Below, in pieces: positions 31,193 through 41,027 of a stretch of 64,000 nt of DNA. A model generated the notes under the pieces. It was given only the letters and a program-made list of their open reading frames with translations. It was not told the DNA's origin and did no database searches. The position numbers and the translations under genes were made by a program. How positions within the stretch are numbered: position 1 is the first letter of the stretch; the number at the start of each line of letters is the position of its first letter. The DNA is from Symbiodinium natans (lineage: Eukaryota; Sar; Dinophyceae; Suessiales; Symbiodiniaceae), in the NCBI GenBank assembly GCA_905221605.1, contig CAJNDS010002701.1, positions 353,501 to 417,500 on the forward strand. The letters are read 5' to 3'.

Positions 31193-31219
31193 TGCACGTT
31201 CGAGGAGCTGAAGGCCAAG
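31193..31219 (+). repeat. Y module copy 3 (CTFEELKAK)
   Basis: The codons read CTFEELKAK, continuing QPDSAAEVAGVDSP before a stop. It is followed by a W module 0.58 kb downstream. Confidence 0.5.
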
Positions 31220-31779
31220 CAACCTGACTCCGCTGCCGAGGTCGCTGGCGTGGATTCCCCTTAGGGGAGTGTGTCCTCAGCTTCCCTTGGGTTCGGAGAA
31301 AGGGATTATAGGGAAAAAGTGGACTTATGACTAGCACGTTTGATGAGTTTCGGGTTGGTTACGGTTTGAAGCAAAGTCATCAGAGCGAACACAACAGCAA
31401 TCAGCTTGCGAACTTACGTACTGTTGCTACCTACTTCAAAGACAAGGAAGGCTCCGAGCTCTTCGTTGTAAACGTGTCTCCGCGCCTTCTCCGTGTTTGT
31501 CTCGTCCTGTGCAGATTGTTGTTCACAAAATGGCTCTTGTTGGTGCCTTTTCAAAACACAAGTTGTTTTCTAGCTCGAGCTTTCCAGTCTGCAACGGACA
31601 GTATCGGCTCAGACGCGTCGTGATGTCATCAACTGAATTAGCTTAACATCTGATGGGAGTCTTGCGGTGCGCATGCTCAGGGTTGAGTCCTGTAAGTCTT
31701 CATCCTGCCCGCTATGCATGATATTCCCGCCAGCGTCAGGCCGCCGAGTACTTTGCACGCTTTTGGCATGGGCGCGCAG

Positions 31780-31830
31780 GAGCTGGAGAAGCTCTGGCGC
31801 GAGCAGATGAGGCCAGAGTGGGTGGCTGGA
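31780..31830 (+). repeat. W module copy 3 (ELEKLWREQMRPEWVAG)
   Basis: After GCGCGCAG the codons read ELEKLWREQMRPEWVAG, the closest relative of copy 2. The following GPSDQGAGAVG stays open a little further. Confidence 0.55.
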
Positions 31831-32368
31831 CCCTCAGACCAGGGAGCTGGAGCAGTGGGCTGATCATGGTCCTGGAGTGCAACACCGCATTTCAGTGGAA
31901 CGGACATGTCTGTACGCGACTGGCAAAGCACCATTTCACTCTGCAATTTCCATCTTGCGGTTCTACGAAGCATCAGGTTGACTCGCCGGCATGTTAACTA
32001 GACCGTTTGTTTGGCCTGATCCCTCAACCTGAAGCCAAAAGCCTTTGCATGGTACAACCCGAGCAGCTTTTCGATCGCCAAGCGGAGCTTTAAGCCCTCG
32101 CGCGGTGCACGAAGACGTGCTCGTGTCTGCTGAGGTCCAAGAACTGCAGTACATCAAGGCAAGTCTTGCGACAGTCTTGTGGAGTTGTGGGTTTGCAGCT
32201 GTAGAACTCTGATGCCAGTAACTTCGTCGTCTGTCATGAGTGGAAGCAGAATCCTTGTGTCGAGTCGTGGTGACAGTTTTTTGGATGTTTGACCTTGTGG
32301 ATCTCGGACCTTACTGGGGCGCAATGTGCGTGTTGGTGGGTGAGAGCGAACCTCCTACCGTACTGTAG

Positions 32369-32527
32369 AAACTGGAACCCGCCCTCCAAATCGAGTTCGA
32401 TGACGCTGCTTCTCGGGGAGCAACTGCCATGTCCGCACTGCTGCGCCCTGCAGAGGCCGAAGAGTGGAAGGATGAGGGTGAGGATGTCAACGCAGAAGAG
32501 CAACTCGCCCGTCATTGTCACGGCTAG
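32369..32527 (+). CDS. Candidate exon, acidic protein, unknown
   Basis: After TACTGTAG the frame reads KLEPALQIEFDDAASRGATA, then MSALLRPAEAEEWKDEGEDV, to a stop at 32525-32527. It is strongly protein-like (acidic, helical) and clearly better than the other two frames. It lies between Y/W pairs and could be an exon of the same locus. No family is recognised. Confidence 0.4.
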   Translation, partial: KLEPALQIEFDDAASRGATAMSALLRPAEAEEWKDEGEDVNAEEQLARHCHG

Positions 32528-32882
32528 CAGCACTTGAAGTTTAGATCGTATGCTCGCTTTCCTGGGGAGTTCTTAGGCTGCGCCAGCATCCAGCAGATGA
32601 CGAGTCCAGCCCTCATCGCAGTGCTTGGACAACTTCGTTTGTGGTTAGAAAAAATGACGTAGGTAGTCGTTAGTAGCTGCGATGCTCTTAACTCGTAAGT
32701 CCGTGGATGATTACCCACCGATCAGCCGTCTGAGCTATCCTGTGACGTTGCAGCCCCAAGTGTGGAAGCCAGCAGGTCAGCATCAGCTCTTGCAACTTTC
32801 AGAATGAGCTACTGGCTTTATCATGCTTGGCATGTAGAGCACCACGGGCTCTGTGATCACGATGAGATGAGCTTGCAACTGC

Positions 32883-32909
32883 AGGTACTACACCTTTGAG
32901 CAGCTCAAG
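32883..32909 (+). repeat. Y module copy 4 (RYYTFEQLK)
   Basis: After CTGCAG the codons read RYYTFEQLK, directly followed by GTGAAG, a plausible donor. This gives the cleanest exon-like edges of the five Y copies. Confidence 0.55.
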
Positions 32910-33334
32910 GTGAAGGTTGGAGGCCTCATCTGAGAGGTTTATAGAAGCGTCACGAGCACAACGAGGTATGCAACAAGGAAGGCTGAAAACTAGTGAAAGC
33001 GCAGGCCACCTATCGTCAGCACTCGAGCGAAATGCAAACCTCGAGCTGCTCCAGCCCTCAGCCCATCACAGGAATCATGGAGTGGATATAGCTGGCTTTG
33101 GCAGGCGAAGGCGTAACGCTGAACGAGGCTCAACTTGGCCATGCCCGAAAGTTTTGGAGGCGGCACGTGTTCCGGGGTGTCTGAGAATGGCTCATTCGCA
33201 GAGATGCACTTGCCTGCTGGGAGTTTCCTCCCCACAGTTTTTAAAGTCGTCGGCATCTGCCAAGTCGTCAAGTGCCTGAAGCACGGTCGATCGAGCGATT
33301 GAGTTGACTGGAGTGCCCCACGTCTATCAATGCT

Positions 33335-33370
33335 GAAGCCAGGGAGAAGATGAAGCCCAAGTGGGTGGTG
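33335..33370 (+). repeat. W module copy 4 (EAREKMKPKWVV)
   Basis: The codons read EAREKMKPKWVVEALK. It lies 0.45 kb after Y module copy 4, the same spacing as in the 7.3/7.8 kb pair. Confidence 0.5.
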
Positions 33371-34871
33371 GAAGCCTTGAAGGTCGGCCCAGGCCCTCAC
33401 CTGCTGGCGCGAAGGAAGGAGGCGAGTTGTTTTTTTTCTTTGGGAGGGGGGAGGGGGGGGGGGGTGGAGGAGGAGTCAGCTAGATAACGCCCATGTCATC
33501 CTAAACACGGACCGCTGTTCCTCCTTTAAGCCTGCATTGTCATAAGAGCACCACATACGCTTGAAAAATCTGAGCAGTCAGAGTTTCGTAGCTCTCCTTT
33601 TCATTGCCGCTTGCGTAATTTGCCACATCTTGGGACAGGCTTCAAGTTAATTCACGAAACAAAAAGCCAGCGCCATTGTTCATCATGGTTCCTTTGTTCC
33701 ATGACACATGTCACCAGGTATGCGTATGTATGAGTAAGAAAACATGTAAATACATTCAAGCATCAATATGTACATTATGCATATATATATGTATGTATAT
33801 TGGTACCGTTCCGCTTCTTTGACTTTGCTCGTAAATAGCATATGAATGCAGATAGTCTGAGATAGTCGCCGTGTGTAGCAGTAGTTTTCTCAGCATCTTT
33901 CTGAATGTTGTGAGTGTTGAACAACTCCTGCCTCGAATCCGAGGTGTGATCCTTTCAATCGTTAATGTTTTCCGTTCGAAGCAGGGTTTCAATATCTTTC
34001 CATTGTGGGTTGTACGAAGCCAGACACCTCCCCCTCCTTTGTCTCTTCGTCCATCTAATCGATACTTTCCCTACGTTTTGTTGCCCTTGTTGTCGCGTTA
34101 GCCTTATCACCGACATCAAGTACCTCCGCTCAGATACCGATTGTAGTGGAATTAATATTTGTTTTATTCATGTTGCTTGTGTGATGCTTTTCTTTGTTCC
34201 TACAGCGTGCCAGTATCTCCAACATGTAACCTATCAACCTATCCAGCCTTTCCCATCGGCCTTTATTCTCTCATACAGCTTCTCTTGTAATGTCCTGATG
34301 CCCCTGCCCAAGAAATGAAGGATGTTGAGCTGCTACATCCCACTGACAATTTGTTCTTCCCCTTCGTCAACGGAAAGTCGTTGAGAATGTCCTCACGGCG
34401 GGCCATTCAGAAAAAGCTGAATGTTGGGATCGAAGTATCTGGAAGTAGAGAAGGAAAGCTGTTCGCAGGTTTCTAGATCAACCCGAATCCTTAACCCGCG
34501 AAGTCCTTAGAAACAAGTTCGTTGTTTACGACTGACAGCCCTTCAAATCATCGACCTCTTTGGGCTCTCTCATATGAAGCCCTGGGAAGTGCGAATGCAA
34601 CGTGAGGCGTCGGCTCGGAAGAGCTCCACCTCCCCGGCAAAGTCAAAGTCCAAGGCCGAAGACCAATCTGGATGCCCCAAGCCAGGGCTGGTGGTCAGAT
34701 CCTTCACGTCCTTTCTACAAGAGTTAAATTATACTACTCTGAGTGCATGATCAGTCGCTTCCGGTTGCGGAGGAAGCCCCGCAACATGCAAACCAAGAAG
34801 TCCCCCTTGAAGGTTGTTTGCCTATATGATACATATGTGCACATGACAGCAGCAGGCCACGTGGAAGGACG
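33371..34871. other. AT-richer spacer with G-run
   Basis: A G-rich tract lies at 33443-33475 and an alternating TA stretch near 33775-33800. From about 33530 to 34320 the base composition is visibly more AT-rich than the surroundings. No convincing gene. Confidence 0.4.
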
Positions 34872-35033
34872 ATGGCGGCCCCATCCGGTCGAGCACTTAA
34901 TTCAGCGTTGCACATCGGCGTGCGGGAGGCCTTCCAACAGGGCCTGAGCATTGCAGAAGCGTATGGCAAAGCTGTAGTCTCAGACAGCTTTAAGAGTCCA
35001 GGCAAGATGAGACGCGCAGACATCCTGAGCTGA
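34872..35033 (+). CDS. Candidate small ORF or exon (53 aa)
   Basis: From ATG 34872 the frame gives MAAPSGRALNSALHIGVREA, then FQQGLSIAEAYGKAVV, to a stop at 35031-35033. It is helical and well balanced in composition. It lies 0.24 kb before Y module copy 5 on the same strand, so both may belong to one gene. The family is unknown. Confidence 0.42.
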   Translation: MAAPSGRALNSALHIGVREAFQQGLSIAEAYGKAVVSDSFKSPGKMRRADILS

Positions 35034-35088
35034 AACAGCCACGGGCTCATGACAGCGAAGCGGTTGAGTGGCTGGATGTCAGTTGAGT

Positions 35089-35208
35089 TCACGCCTTCTC
35101 TTTCACAGCTCCGGAACCGAATCTTTGTTCATAGCGGAACCTTTCTGCATCGCCTGCGACCTGCGCAGTCACCCAGGTTTTCAGCTTTGGAGCCTGGCCT
35201 GAAACCAT
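35089..35208 (-). CDS. Candidate minus-strand exon (39 aa)
   Basis: The minus strand reads MVSGQAPKLKTWVTAQVAGD, then AERFRYEQRFGSG, and ends KEKA at a stop. GGTTTCAG inside the first codons could equally be an acceptor. It looks like a charged, helical C-terminal exon. It sits antisense between two plus-strand candidates, which lowers confidence in one or the other. Confidence 0.35.
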   Translation of the reverse strand: MVSGQAPKLKTWVTAQVAGDAERFRYEQRFGSGAVKEKA

Positions 35209-35275
35209 CCTAACAGCATGTACAAGCGGCGTGTCGAACGCAAACCCCCTTCTGGAACCCAAACATGCGCCCTGC

Positions 35276-35341
35276 GACAAAAGGTATTTCAGCTTTTCGG
35301 AGCTGACCAAGCGCTTTCAGGACCAGATGAAGGCGACCTAG
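35276..35341 (+). repeat. Y module copy 5 (DKRYFSFSELTKRF)
   Basis: The codons read DKRYFSFSELTKRFQDQMKA and then a stop. It is the most divergent Y copy but keeps the RY[YF]xFxEL core. Confidence 0.42.
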
Positions 35342-36339
35342 GGCGTACGGGAGGATGGATGATTGGCTTCCGGGCTCTTTTTGTGGGCTTGTTCAGAAAA
35401 CATCCTGATATGTGATAGGGTTCCGATGAGGAATGATGAGGAACCAAAGGCCTCAGCTTTCAGGATCTTTGAGGGTCAGCATGACTGGTGTGTGCTGTCT
35501 TCCCGAACGGATGATGCCCTAGAGCATCTTACCTGACATTGGGATTGCGCTGGGGCCCGTTGTGGTACCATACTCGGATCCAGCGACGGAGCAGATGACC
35601 CTTCGCAACATTCTCGATGAGGAGAGAATTATATCGAGGTAAGGCATGTCCTTGTGATGGAAAGTGCGGGGCTGCTCGGGCACAGCTGCGTGTCAAGTCA
35701 AGGGCATCCGTCCGAATAACACGGATCTTGCCTGGCACTGTGTGCAGTTCGGAGGATGACGGAACCGTCTTTGGAAGAATAAACGAATATCACAGCCTAT
35801 GTGTCTACTGACGCGAAGCTGCCTTGCTTCTTTTGTTTTTTAAGTAGTGGCGCTGGAGAGTTGCCTGTTCAGCTGCGGCAAGCTTCAAATTGCATTCTGA
35901 AACTCGAAGTATACTCAATACTCATGCAAAAGATAGCATGAGATTGCATATTGCATACAAAGCATTCTGTCGATGAGGCGGACGAGATCGAATCCTTCTG
36001 GAGGGTGCTGCCAGCTGAGTTTGGGCTTCTTTTGAAAGCGAGTGCGGCTGAGTTGCAGCTCCTCCTTGTTGCTAAGTATATTGTGCTGTGTTCCTGACCA
36101 GCAGGGGTCTACAGCTGGTTTTTTGTTGGGGAATTCTACGGAAACTACTGAATGCTCTCTGCACCACGTAAATCCGTGAGCCATCTCGCTCGGACAAGTG
36201 TGGCACCTTCTTGCTCTGTGGTCGGTAAACGGTCGCCAACATGTTCGAACCCCGGGAGTGGCAGCAGAGTCAGATGAACATTCCGTCGAACCCCTTGTAG
36301 CATACCCAGTATGCTCCCTAAGCCAACAGCCTGGGCCTC

Positions 36340-36375
36340 AAGCAGGAGAAGATGAAGCCACGCTGGGTGGTGAAC
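36340..36375 (+). repeat. W module copy 5 (KQEKMKPRWVVN)
   Basis: The codons read KQEKMKPRWVVNEEALVLEF, open for some distance. It lies 1.06 kb after Y module copy 5. Confidence 0.5.
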
Positions 36376-37248
36376 GAGGAGGCGTTGGTCTTGGAGTTTG
36401 GGTCCATGTGGGGTGCCCAAAATTTCAAGGTACCAGGGATTGGACCCACAGGACCCTACAAACACGACATACCGGCACACTCTTACAGACCCTTACCATC
36501 AAGTGCCGCAAAACCTTCACAGAAGTCACCGGATCCGTCACCCAGTGAAACCAAGCTAGGACGCCGCCACCTGGAAATCCCCAAGCAAGCTGCTGCTCGA
36601 AATCCTTGCAAATGCTCTCATCACGAAGTTGGGGTTGTAGAATGACATGTCGACAGTACGAAGCAGCCAGCAACACAGCTCCACGCAGATAAGGCACAAG
36701 ACGAGTTGATTGAGGGATGGAGGGTTCAATCAAGCCTGGCTTAGCACAGTCCGGGCTTGACTCTGATACGGTAGGGTTCAGGGTACTGTGCGCTGGGCTC
36801 AGCTTGTCTAACGCCCGCAGGAAGGTGCCAAAGATCGCCGACCTCAGAGAAGCCGAAGGACATGGCGCACCCACAGTGACCCAAGATCACCGAAGATTTC
36901 AGCTATGCAAGAACACTGGGATCTTCCGTGCAAGCTGCAAGCCCTGTGCACTTGCAAGTGCCTTCTGGTTGTTCAGACCCGCAGTTTAAGGCTCAAACAT
37001 CGCGTTCGGACGGGTCGGCAGGTTTTGCCGAACCCTTCGAGACCTTAAATTTGCGTCCTTTCGAACAGGGCTGTGAATGTTGAAGGTGTTGGGCAGAGGT
37101 TATCTTGAGGAAGCTGACAGGATTTCCGGGCTCAGAGAATAAGCGGCGGCAAACAACTTAAGCCAACAACACATCGTCTCACCTCTTACAAAATGAGATC
37201 TCGAGCCCGGCCGGGGTCTGAAATGATTGAAGTGATTGGAATTTCCTG
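36376..37248. other. Unassigned stretch
   Basis: Overlapping plus and minus frames of about 90-150 codons; none has a domain I recognise. Confidence 0.3.
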
Positions 37249-37323
37249 AACACCCCGAGGAGTCCTAGCAGACGGCGGCGAAGTCCCAGCCGCCGTCGGA
37301 GGAGTCCTAGCCGGAGACGCAAC
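37249..37323 (+). CDS. Candidate exon with RS repeats (SR-protein-like)
   Basis: The plus strand reads NTPRSPSRRRRSPSRRRRSP and on to SRRRNW. RS/RSP repeats are the hallmark of SR splicing factors, which bind pre-mRNA and spliceosomal proteins in the nucleus. Only the RS domain is visible. An RRM exon should lie upstream but I could not find one. A second RS stretch follows at 37783. Confidence 0.42.
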
Positions 37324-37782
37324 TGGCTGAGCTTGACCTGGGGGTTCCGGGTTTGTGGCTTCGGGGGGTTTTTTGCGTGGGCATCAGCTAGTTTGGTTTG
37401 GTTGTTGGGTAACACTGTGCTCCATTCCCTCATTCGGGGCGCATGTAGGGACGGCCTCGCCTTCGTGGAGCGTCAGATGTTTAACGTAGGTCGAGGTTAT
37501 TAACATGGGGGCTTGGAAACTTCCCGCTGTTGACGAGTCGAATCTGGGATCGCTTTTCAAGAGGGACACCACACCCTGATGCGCCCAACTCATGCCTGAC
37601 CTTAAAAAACAGGGAAAGGGAAGCTTCGAAACCACCACCTTCGTGAGCAAGTGAGTTGCAGTGCCACAGGGCACACTTGCTCCTGACGTTGTTGGTGCCA
37701 TCAACCACTCAAACCTTCAAGCCTTGATAATCATGGTTTGCCCTGGGTCAATCTTGCAAGGGCTGTACATGTTTCGTTCCAA

Positions 37783-37965
37783 GGCCGCAGCCCGCGGCGA
37801 AGTCCCCGGCGAAGTCCCCGGCGCAGCCCACGTCGCAGCCCACGGCGTAGCCCCCGGCGCAGCCCCCGCCGGCGAAGCCGAAGCAACCGGCGGAAAAGCC
37901 GAAGCCGGAGTCTGCCAGCTGAGACTGGGGAGGGCGTGCCACAGCACAGCATGGCAGAATTCTGA
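37783..37965 (+). CDS. Candidate C-terminal exon with (RSPR)n repeat
   Basis: Seven consecutive RSPR units (12-bp period) lead into RRRSRSNRRKSRSRSLPAET and a stop at 37963-37965. Together with 37249-37323 it suggests an SR-type splicing factor on the plus strand. The 12-bp period also makes long frames on other phases and strands (GEVPGEVPG, RRGLRRGL), which I treat as artefacts. Confidence 0.42.
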   Translation, partial: GRSPRRSPRRSPRRSPRRSPRRSPRRSPRRRSRSNRRKSRSRSLPAETGEGVPQHSMAEF

Positions 37966-38656
37966 TTTCAGTGCACGGGGCATCCTTTTTAATCTCGCAT
38001 TTAAGGCCGAAGCTTCGACAGGATTCCCCGCAACGACCGCCTCCGCCGGGATGACCCGGAGTGTGAACCCGATCCCCCACCCTGAGATTGGCCAGCTTCG
38101 ATGTAACGAGTTTGGTAATGGGTTTAAAAAGGCGGTGGTCACAGCTTGAAGGCTGCAGCTTGCACATCTGAGCTGTTGAAGCGGGGTCATACAGGGATGA
38201 GAATTGAAAATGATCAACCGTCAGGCTGAGATCATCAGCATAAAGTTCCAAACCCCTACAGTATATTCTCTTAGCCCTGCTGGGTCTATTCGGTGTGCTG
38301 GTGTCTTGGCCTGCTGCCAGCATGATTTTGGATGTGGCGCTGCCTTGGTTTGTACGATTTGTGGCAACCAGGATGCCCAGAAGTACCCGTTGTCCTGTTA
38401 GGATCCCTCATAAGCCCCGTTCCAAGAAAATGGCACCCTGGTCCGAGAAGCAAGTCACCCCTTGTCGTCTTATGCCCAGGTCAAGAGTACAGCGGAAAGC
38501 GTGCCGACACCGAGCAGGTCAGTTTTTTTGTTGATTCAGGTTAGGGCCTATTGAAGCTGAAGTGCAACACAAAGCTAAGTGGAGCTTGCGAATGGAGAAT
38601 GTTAGACACATGCAAAAGGCACCCTCAAGCTGGCACCTTTCTTCTACCCTCCGTGA
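37966..38656. other. Unassigned stretch
   Basis: Short frames only, no clear exon. Confidence 0.3.
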
Positions 38657-38878
38657 ATGTCAGGCGCAATGGTAGAACTTAACCCAGCAGAGGCCGACAA
38701 GGCGGCGGACAAGCCTACGGAGGTGTCAGCGCATGCCAGCGCACCAGGGGACTCACACCATGCCAAGATGCACTCTGCAGATGAGCCAATGGACGATACA
38801 CACCATGTTCGTTGCTTGTTTCCTTGTCGGTCTCTTGAAACTTCTGGTTTCCGGTCCCTGCAATGTCCAAGCTGTTAG
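38657..38878 (+). CDS. Candidate small ORF (73 aa)
   Basis: From ATG 38657 the first 46 residues are acidic and Ala/His-rich (MSGAMVELNPAEADKAADKP ... MHSADEPMDDTHH), then Cys/Ser-rich. The first part looks coding and the rest may be intron. The function is unknown. Confidence 0.3.
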   Translation: MSGAMVELNPAEADKAADKPTEVSAHASAPGDSHHAKMHSADEPMDDTHHVRCLFPCRSLETSGFRSLQCPSC

Positions 38879-39876
38879 GCTGCGAGCCTCCCGTCGAGTG
38901 ACTAAGAACAAGTCTCCATGGTCCTCATCGTAAGCCTCGGACTCCACAATTTGCGATCCGTGGCAGCCAGTTGCTTGCAGAAGTTGCTTCAGAGTGTTTA
39001 GGACATAGTGGTCAGTACTGTACGTGACTGATATTCCCCCGTGCCAAAACAGCCGGCCTTTTCAAAGGCCTTCGGCTTCGCTACTTTGACCATGCTAACC
39101 GTTGTGTGGCGCTTCCCAGCGATCCCAACATATCCCCAAAGTAACTCGACATTTGGTTTTGTTGTGATATGGCTCCAGGCAATATGTTGTTGTGTATTGG
39201 CTTCATTTTAAGCACATTGTCGTTTCAGTGCTTCATTTTCAGCACGGCTGCTTAGCTTTGATTCGGCAAAATCCGGCCACTTGCGCTGTGTCCCTGAATA
39301 CAGTACGGCCTGTTGCGTTGTCATCTGGGGCCAAACATATCACCGCTACAAGCCTTGTCACCTCGCCGGTTTTGCCAGGGTCCAGCGATGGGCGGCCCCC
39401 TGAAGCTCATCGGTGATCAGGCGTGATTCTCATAAGTGATTCTCAAGATGCATGAATTCCACCTTTGGGGTTTGGGGGGATTTTGGGGGATTGGGGCTTG
39501 GCCCTTTGGGGGTGCTGGGTCTTGTGGCTTTCAGATCTGAGCAACTCAATCACCCTTGCGGAGCACGAAACGTCTCCCGTCAGACCCTGAAGCCGTGAAG
39601 CCCGGTTAGGAATGAATTTGAATTCCCAGATCCCATCCACCATTTCATAGATCATGAAGAAGACAAGCTTCTGACAAGCTCCTAAAAGAATGTCGTCATT
39701 ATTCCATATATTCAGCTAAAGAAAATTCACCACCATGCGAATTAAAGAAATATACGGAACAAATCCAAGATCAGAAATATACATGAGAATTCAACGCCTG
39801 TTAATGAATTGACATCATCAGAACAATCATCCATTTTCGATGATAGAATTCTCAATCTTGTTCCTTGCCCTTGCAG
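38879..39876. other. Unassigned stretch
   Basis: GGGG-rich phrases lie at 39465-39515 and an AT-rich patch at 39680-39850 leads into the acceptor of the next exon. No gene. Confidence 0.35.
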
Positions 39877-40176
39877 GACACAAGCCTTCTTGGCACTGTA
39901 GCCAGGTCGCAGCCCGTTTGTTTTGTTTTACCTGACCCGTCTATGATCCTAAAAGATGCAACGAGGCGCCGCAGTGTGGGTTTCGGGCCTCAGCACATGC
40001 CTGGAGTATGTGTGGTTGGTTTCGCTACCTGGTATACTGAGCCTCAGGATTCAGAGAAAGGTTGGGGCTTAGGGGAGCTTTTTGAGCCTCATGTCAAGAG
40101 GGCTGCAGAGTTCCGGCGTTGCACCTTGTGTCCTGGTACGTCAAAGAGGCATTACTTCGAGAGACTTTTCCATTGA
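39877..40176 (+). CDS. Candidate exon A of a multi-exon gene
   Basis: A textbook acceptor (CTTGTTCCTTGCCCTTGCAG) precedes a frame reading DTSLLGTVARSQPVCFVLPD, then PSMILKDATRRRSVGFGPQH, continuing to a stop at 40174-40176. The true exon probably ends before the stop. Two more coding-like segments follow in other phases on the same strand. No enzyme family is recognised. Confidence 0.45.
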   Translation, partial: DTSLLGTVARSQPVCFVLPDPSMILKDATRRRSVGFGPQHMPGVCVVGFATWYTEPQDSEKGWGLGELFEPHVKRAAEFRRCTLCPGTSKRHYFERLFH

Positions 40177-40367
40177 GTCTTATGCAGGGTAATTCAGCTT
40201 TGAGAACCCAGTGCCTCGTTTCTTTGCTTGACCATATCGGCACACTCGAAGCTGCTGTTGCTGTGAGGTGGGACTACATCCTGAAGGATGAAAGTCGCAG
40301 GCAGCCCACAAGTAACAGCTTTGAATCCCCCTCTCCAAGAGCAAAACCATGCAAAGCAGGCAGCTAA
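40119..40367 (+). CDS. Candidate exon B of the same gene
   Basis: A frame overlapping the end of exon A reads EALLRETFPLSLMQGNSALR, then TQCLVSLLDHIGTLEAAVAV and RWDYILKDESRRQ, followed by a Ser/Pro-rich end. The helical pairs are reminiscent of HEAT/ARM repeats. TTATGCAG at 40180-40187 could be an internal acceptor. Its overlap with exon A in another phase implies a splice boundary I cannot place. Confidence 0.45.
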   Translation: MHLVSWYVKEALLRETFPLSLMQGNSALRTQCLVSLLDHIGTLEAAVAVRWDYILKDESRRQPTSNSFESPSPRAKPCKAGS

Positions 40368-40473
40368 ACGCAATCACTCGTTTTGCAATAGTCAAAAGAA
40401 CCCAGCGCAGGGGCTGGCCCACAATCCCAAGCTTCGCATGCGCTGACTTTCCTTGGCGTGTCTCAACCGTTGG

Positions 40474-40687
40474 TATATGTTCCCTGTCGGCATTGAAGCT
40501 TTCAGTCGCCGGTAAGTCCTGTCTTTGGCGTACGGCTTGTTTGTTTTCCAGTTTCATGGATTTGCTTTACCAAAGTGGCGTCAGTGAGTCCACACACCCA
40601 CGTGTCCGTGCAACTGCCTGGGCCCACATCGCCGATCTTCCAACTGATCCGATGCCAATTCTAGCAGCTATTCTAGAAAAACTATGA
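40474..40687 (+). CDS. Candidate terminal exons C/D, HEAT-like C-terminus
   Basis: Frame WYMFPVGIEAFSRR runs up to 40511. A 40-nt segment starting GTAAGT and ending TTTTCCAG (40512-40551) follows, and removing it continues the protein as FMDLLYQSGVSESTHPRVRA, then TAWAHIADLPTDPMPIL, to a stop at 40685-40687. PRVRATAWAHIADLP resembles a HEAT-repeat helix. The good sequence on both sides of the short intron is the main support. The gene's 3' UTR is interrupted at 40703 by the 312-bp insertion. The identity is unknown. Confidence 0.42.
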
Positions 40688-40688
40688 C

Positions 40689-40702
40689 AGAACTAGTTAA
40701 AC
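40689..40702. repeat. Left 14-bp direct repeat of candidate SINE
   Basis: AGAACTAGTTAAAC, repeated exactly at 41014-41027. It starts two bases after the stop codon of the preceding candidate gene. Confidence 0.8.
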
Positions 40703-41014
40703 TGCCTCACGCAGTGGGACCTTTGGGATGCAGCGGCAGAGAGAGAGGAAAGAGAGAGAGAGAAAAGAATGAAAGATAGGGGATTCTCTTTTGGCCAGGA
40801 GCACAGAGGGGGGACTGACTGCCCGATTAAAACCCCGGTACTCCCTTCTCATTCATACTTGGCCTGGATACACCCCCTTTTCAGACAGAAACCCCAACCT
40901 GGCACGGCTGCGAAAACCGCAGCCCCGAACCGCATGACACTTGGGACTGGCGCGCCCCTCGGGGCAGCTCCTCCTTCGGGGGGGGCTAAGCGTGCGGAGA
41001 GAGAGAGAGAGAGA
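40703..41014 (+). mobile_element. Candidate SINE-like retroposon ending in (AG)n
   Basis: A segment of about 312 bp flanked by a perfect 14-bp direct repeat, ending in a run of about ten AG units immediately before the right repeat. Near its left end is GGGATGCAGCGGCAGAGAGA followed by another GA-rich tract. Near its right end is a GCCCC-TC-GGGGC hairpin. There is no RT and no long conserved frame apart from one spurious 118-codon ORF. The structure (duplication plus microsatellite tail) is that of a short retroposon mobilised by a LINE. I did not find clear polymerase III boxes. Confidence 0.55.
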
Positions 41015-41027
41015 GAACTAGTTAAAC
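41014..41027. repeat. Right 14-bp direct repeat of candidate SINE
   Basis: AGAACTAGTTAAAC directly after the (AG)n tail; its first AG may be shared with the tail. Confidence 0.8.

Noticed and set aside
32690-32765. tRNA gene on the minus strand
   Set aside because: TAGCTCAGACGG fits an A box, but no matching T arm or clover-leaf can be drawn.
37731-38323. Minus and plus frames with GEVPG, GLRRGLRR or AGDFAGD repeats
   Set aside because: Other-phase readings of the 12-bp RSPR-coding repeat.
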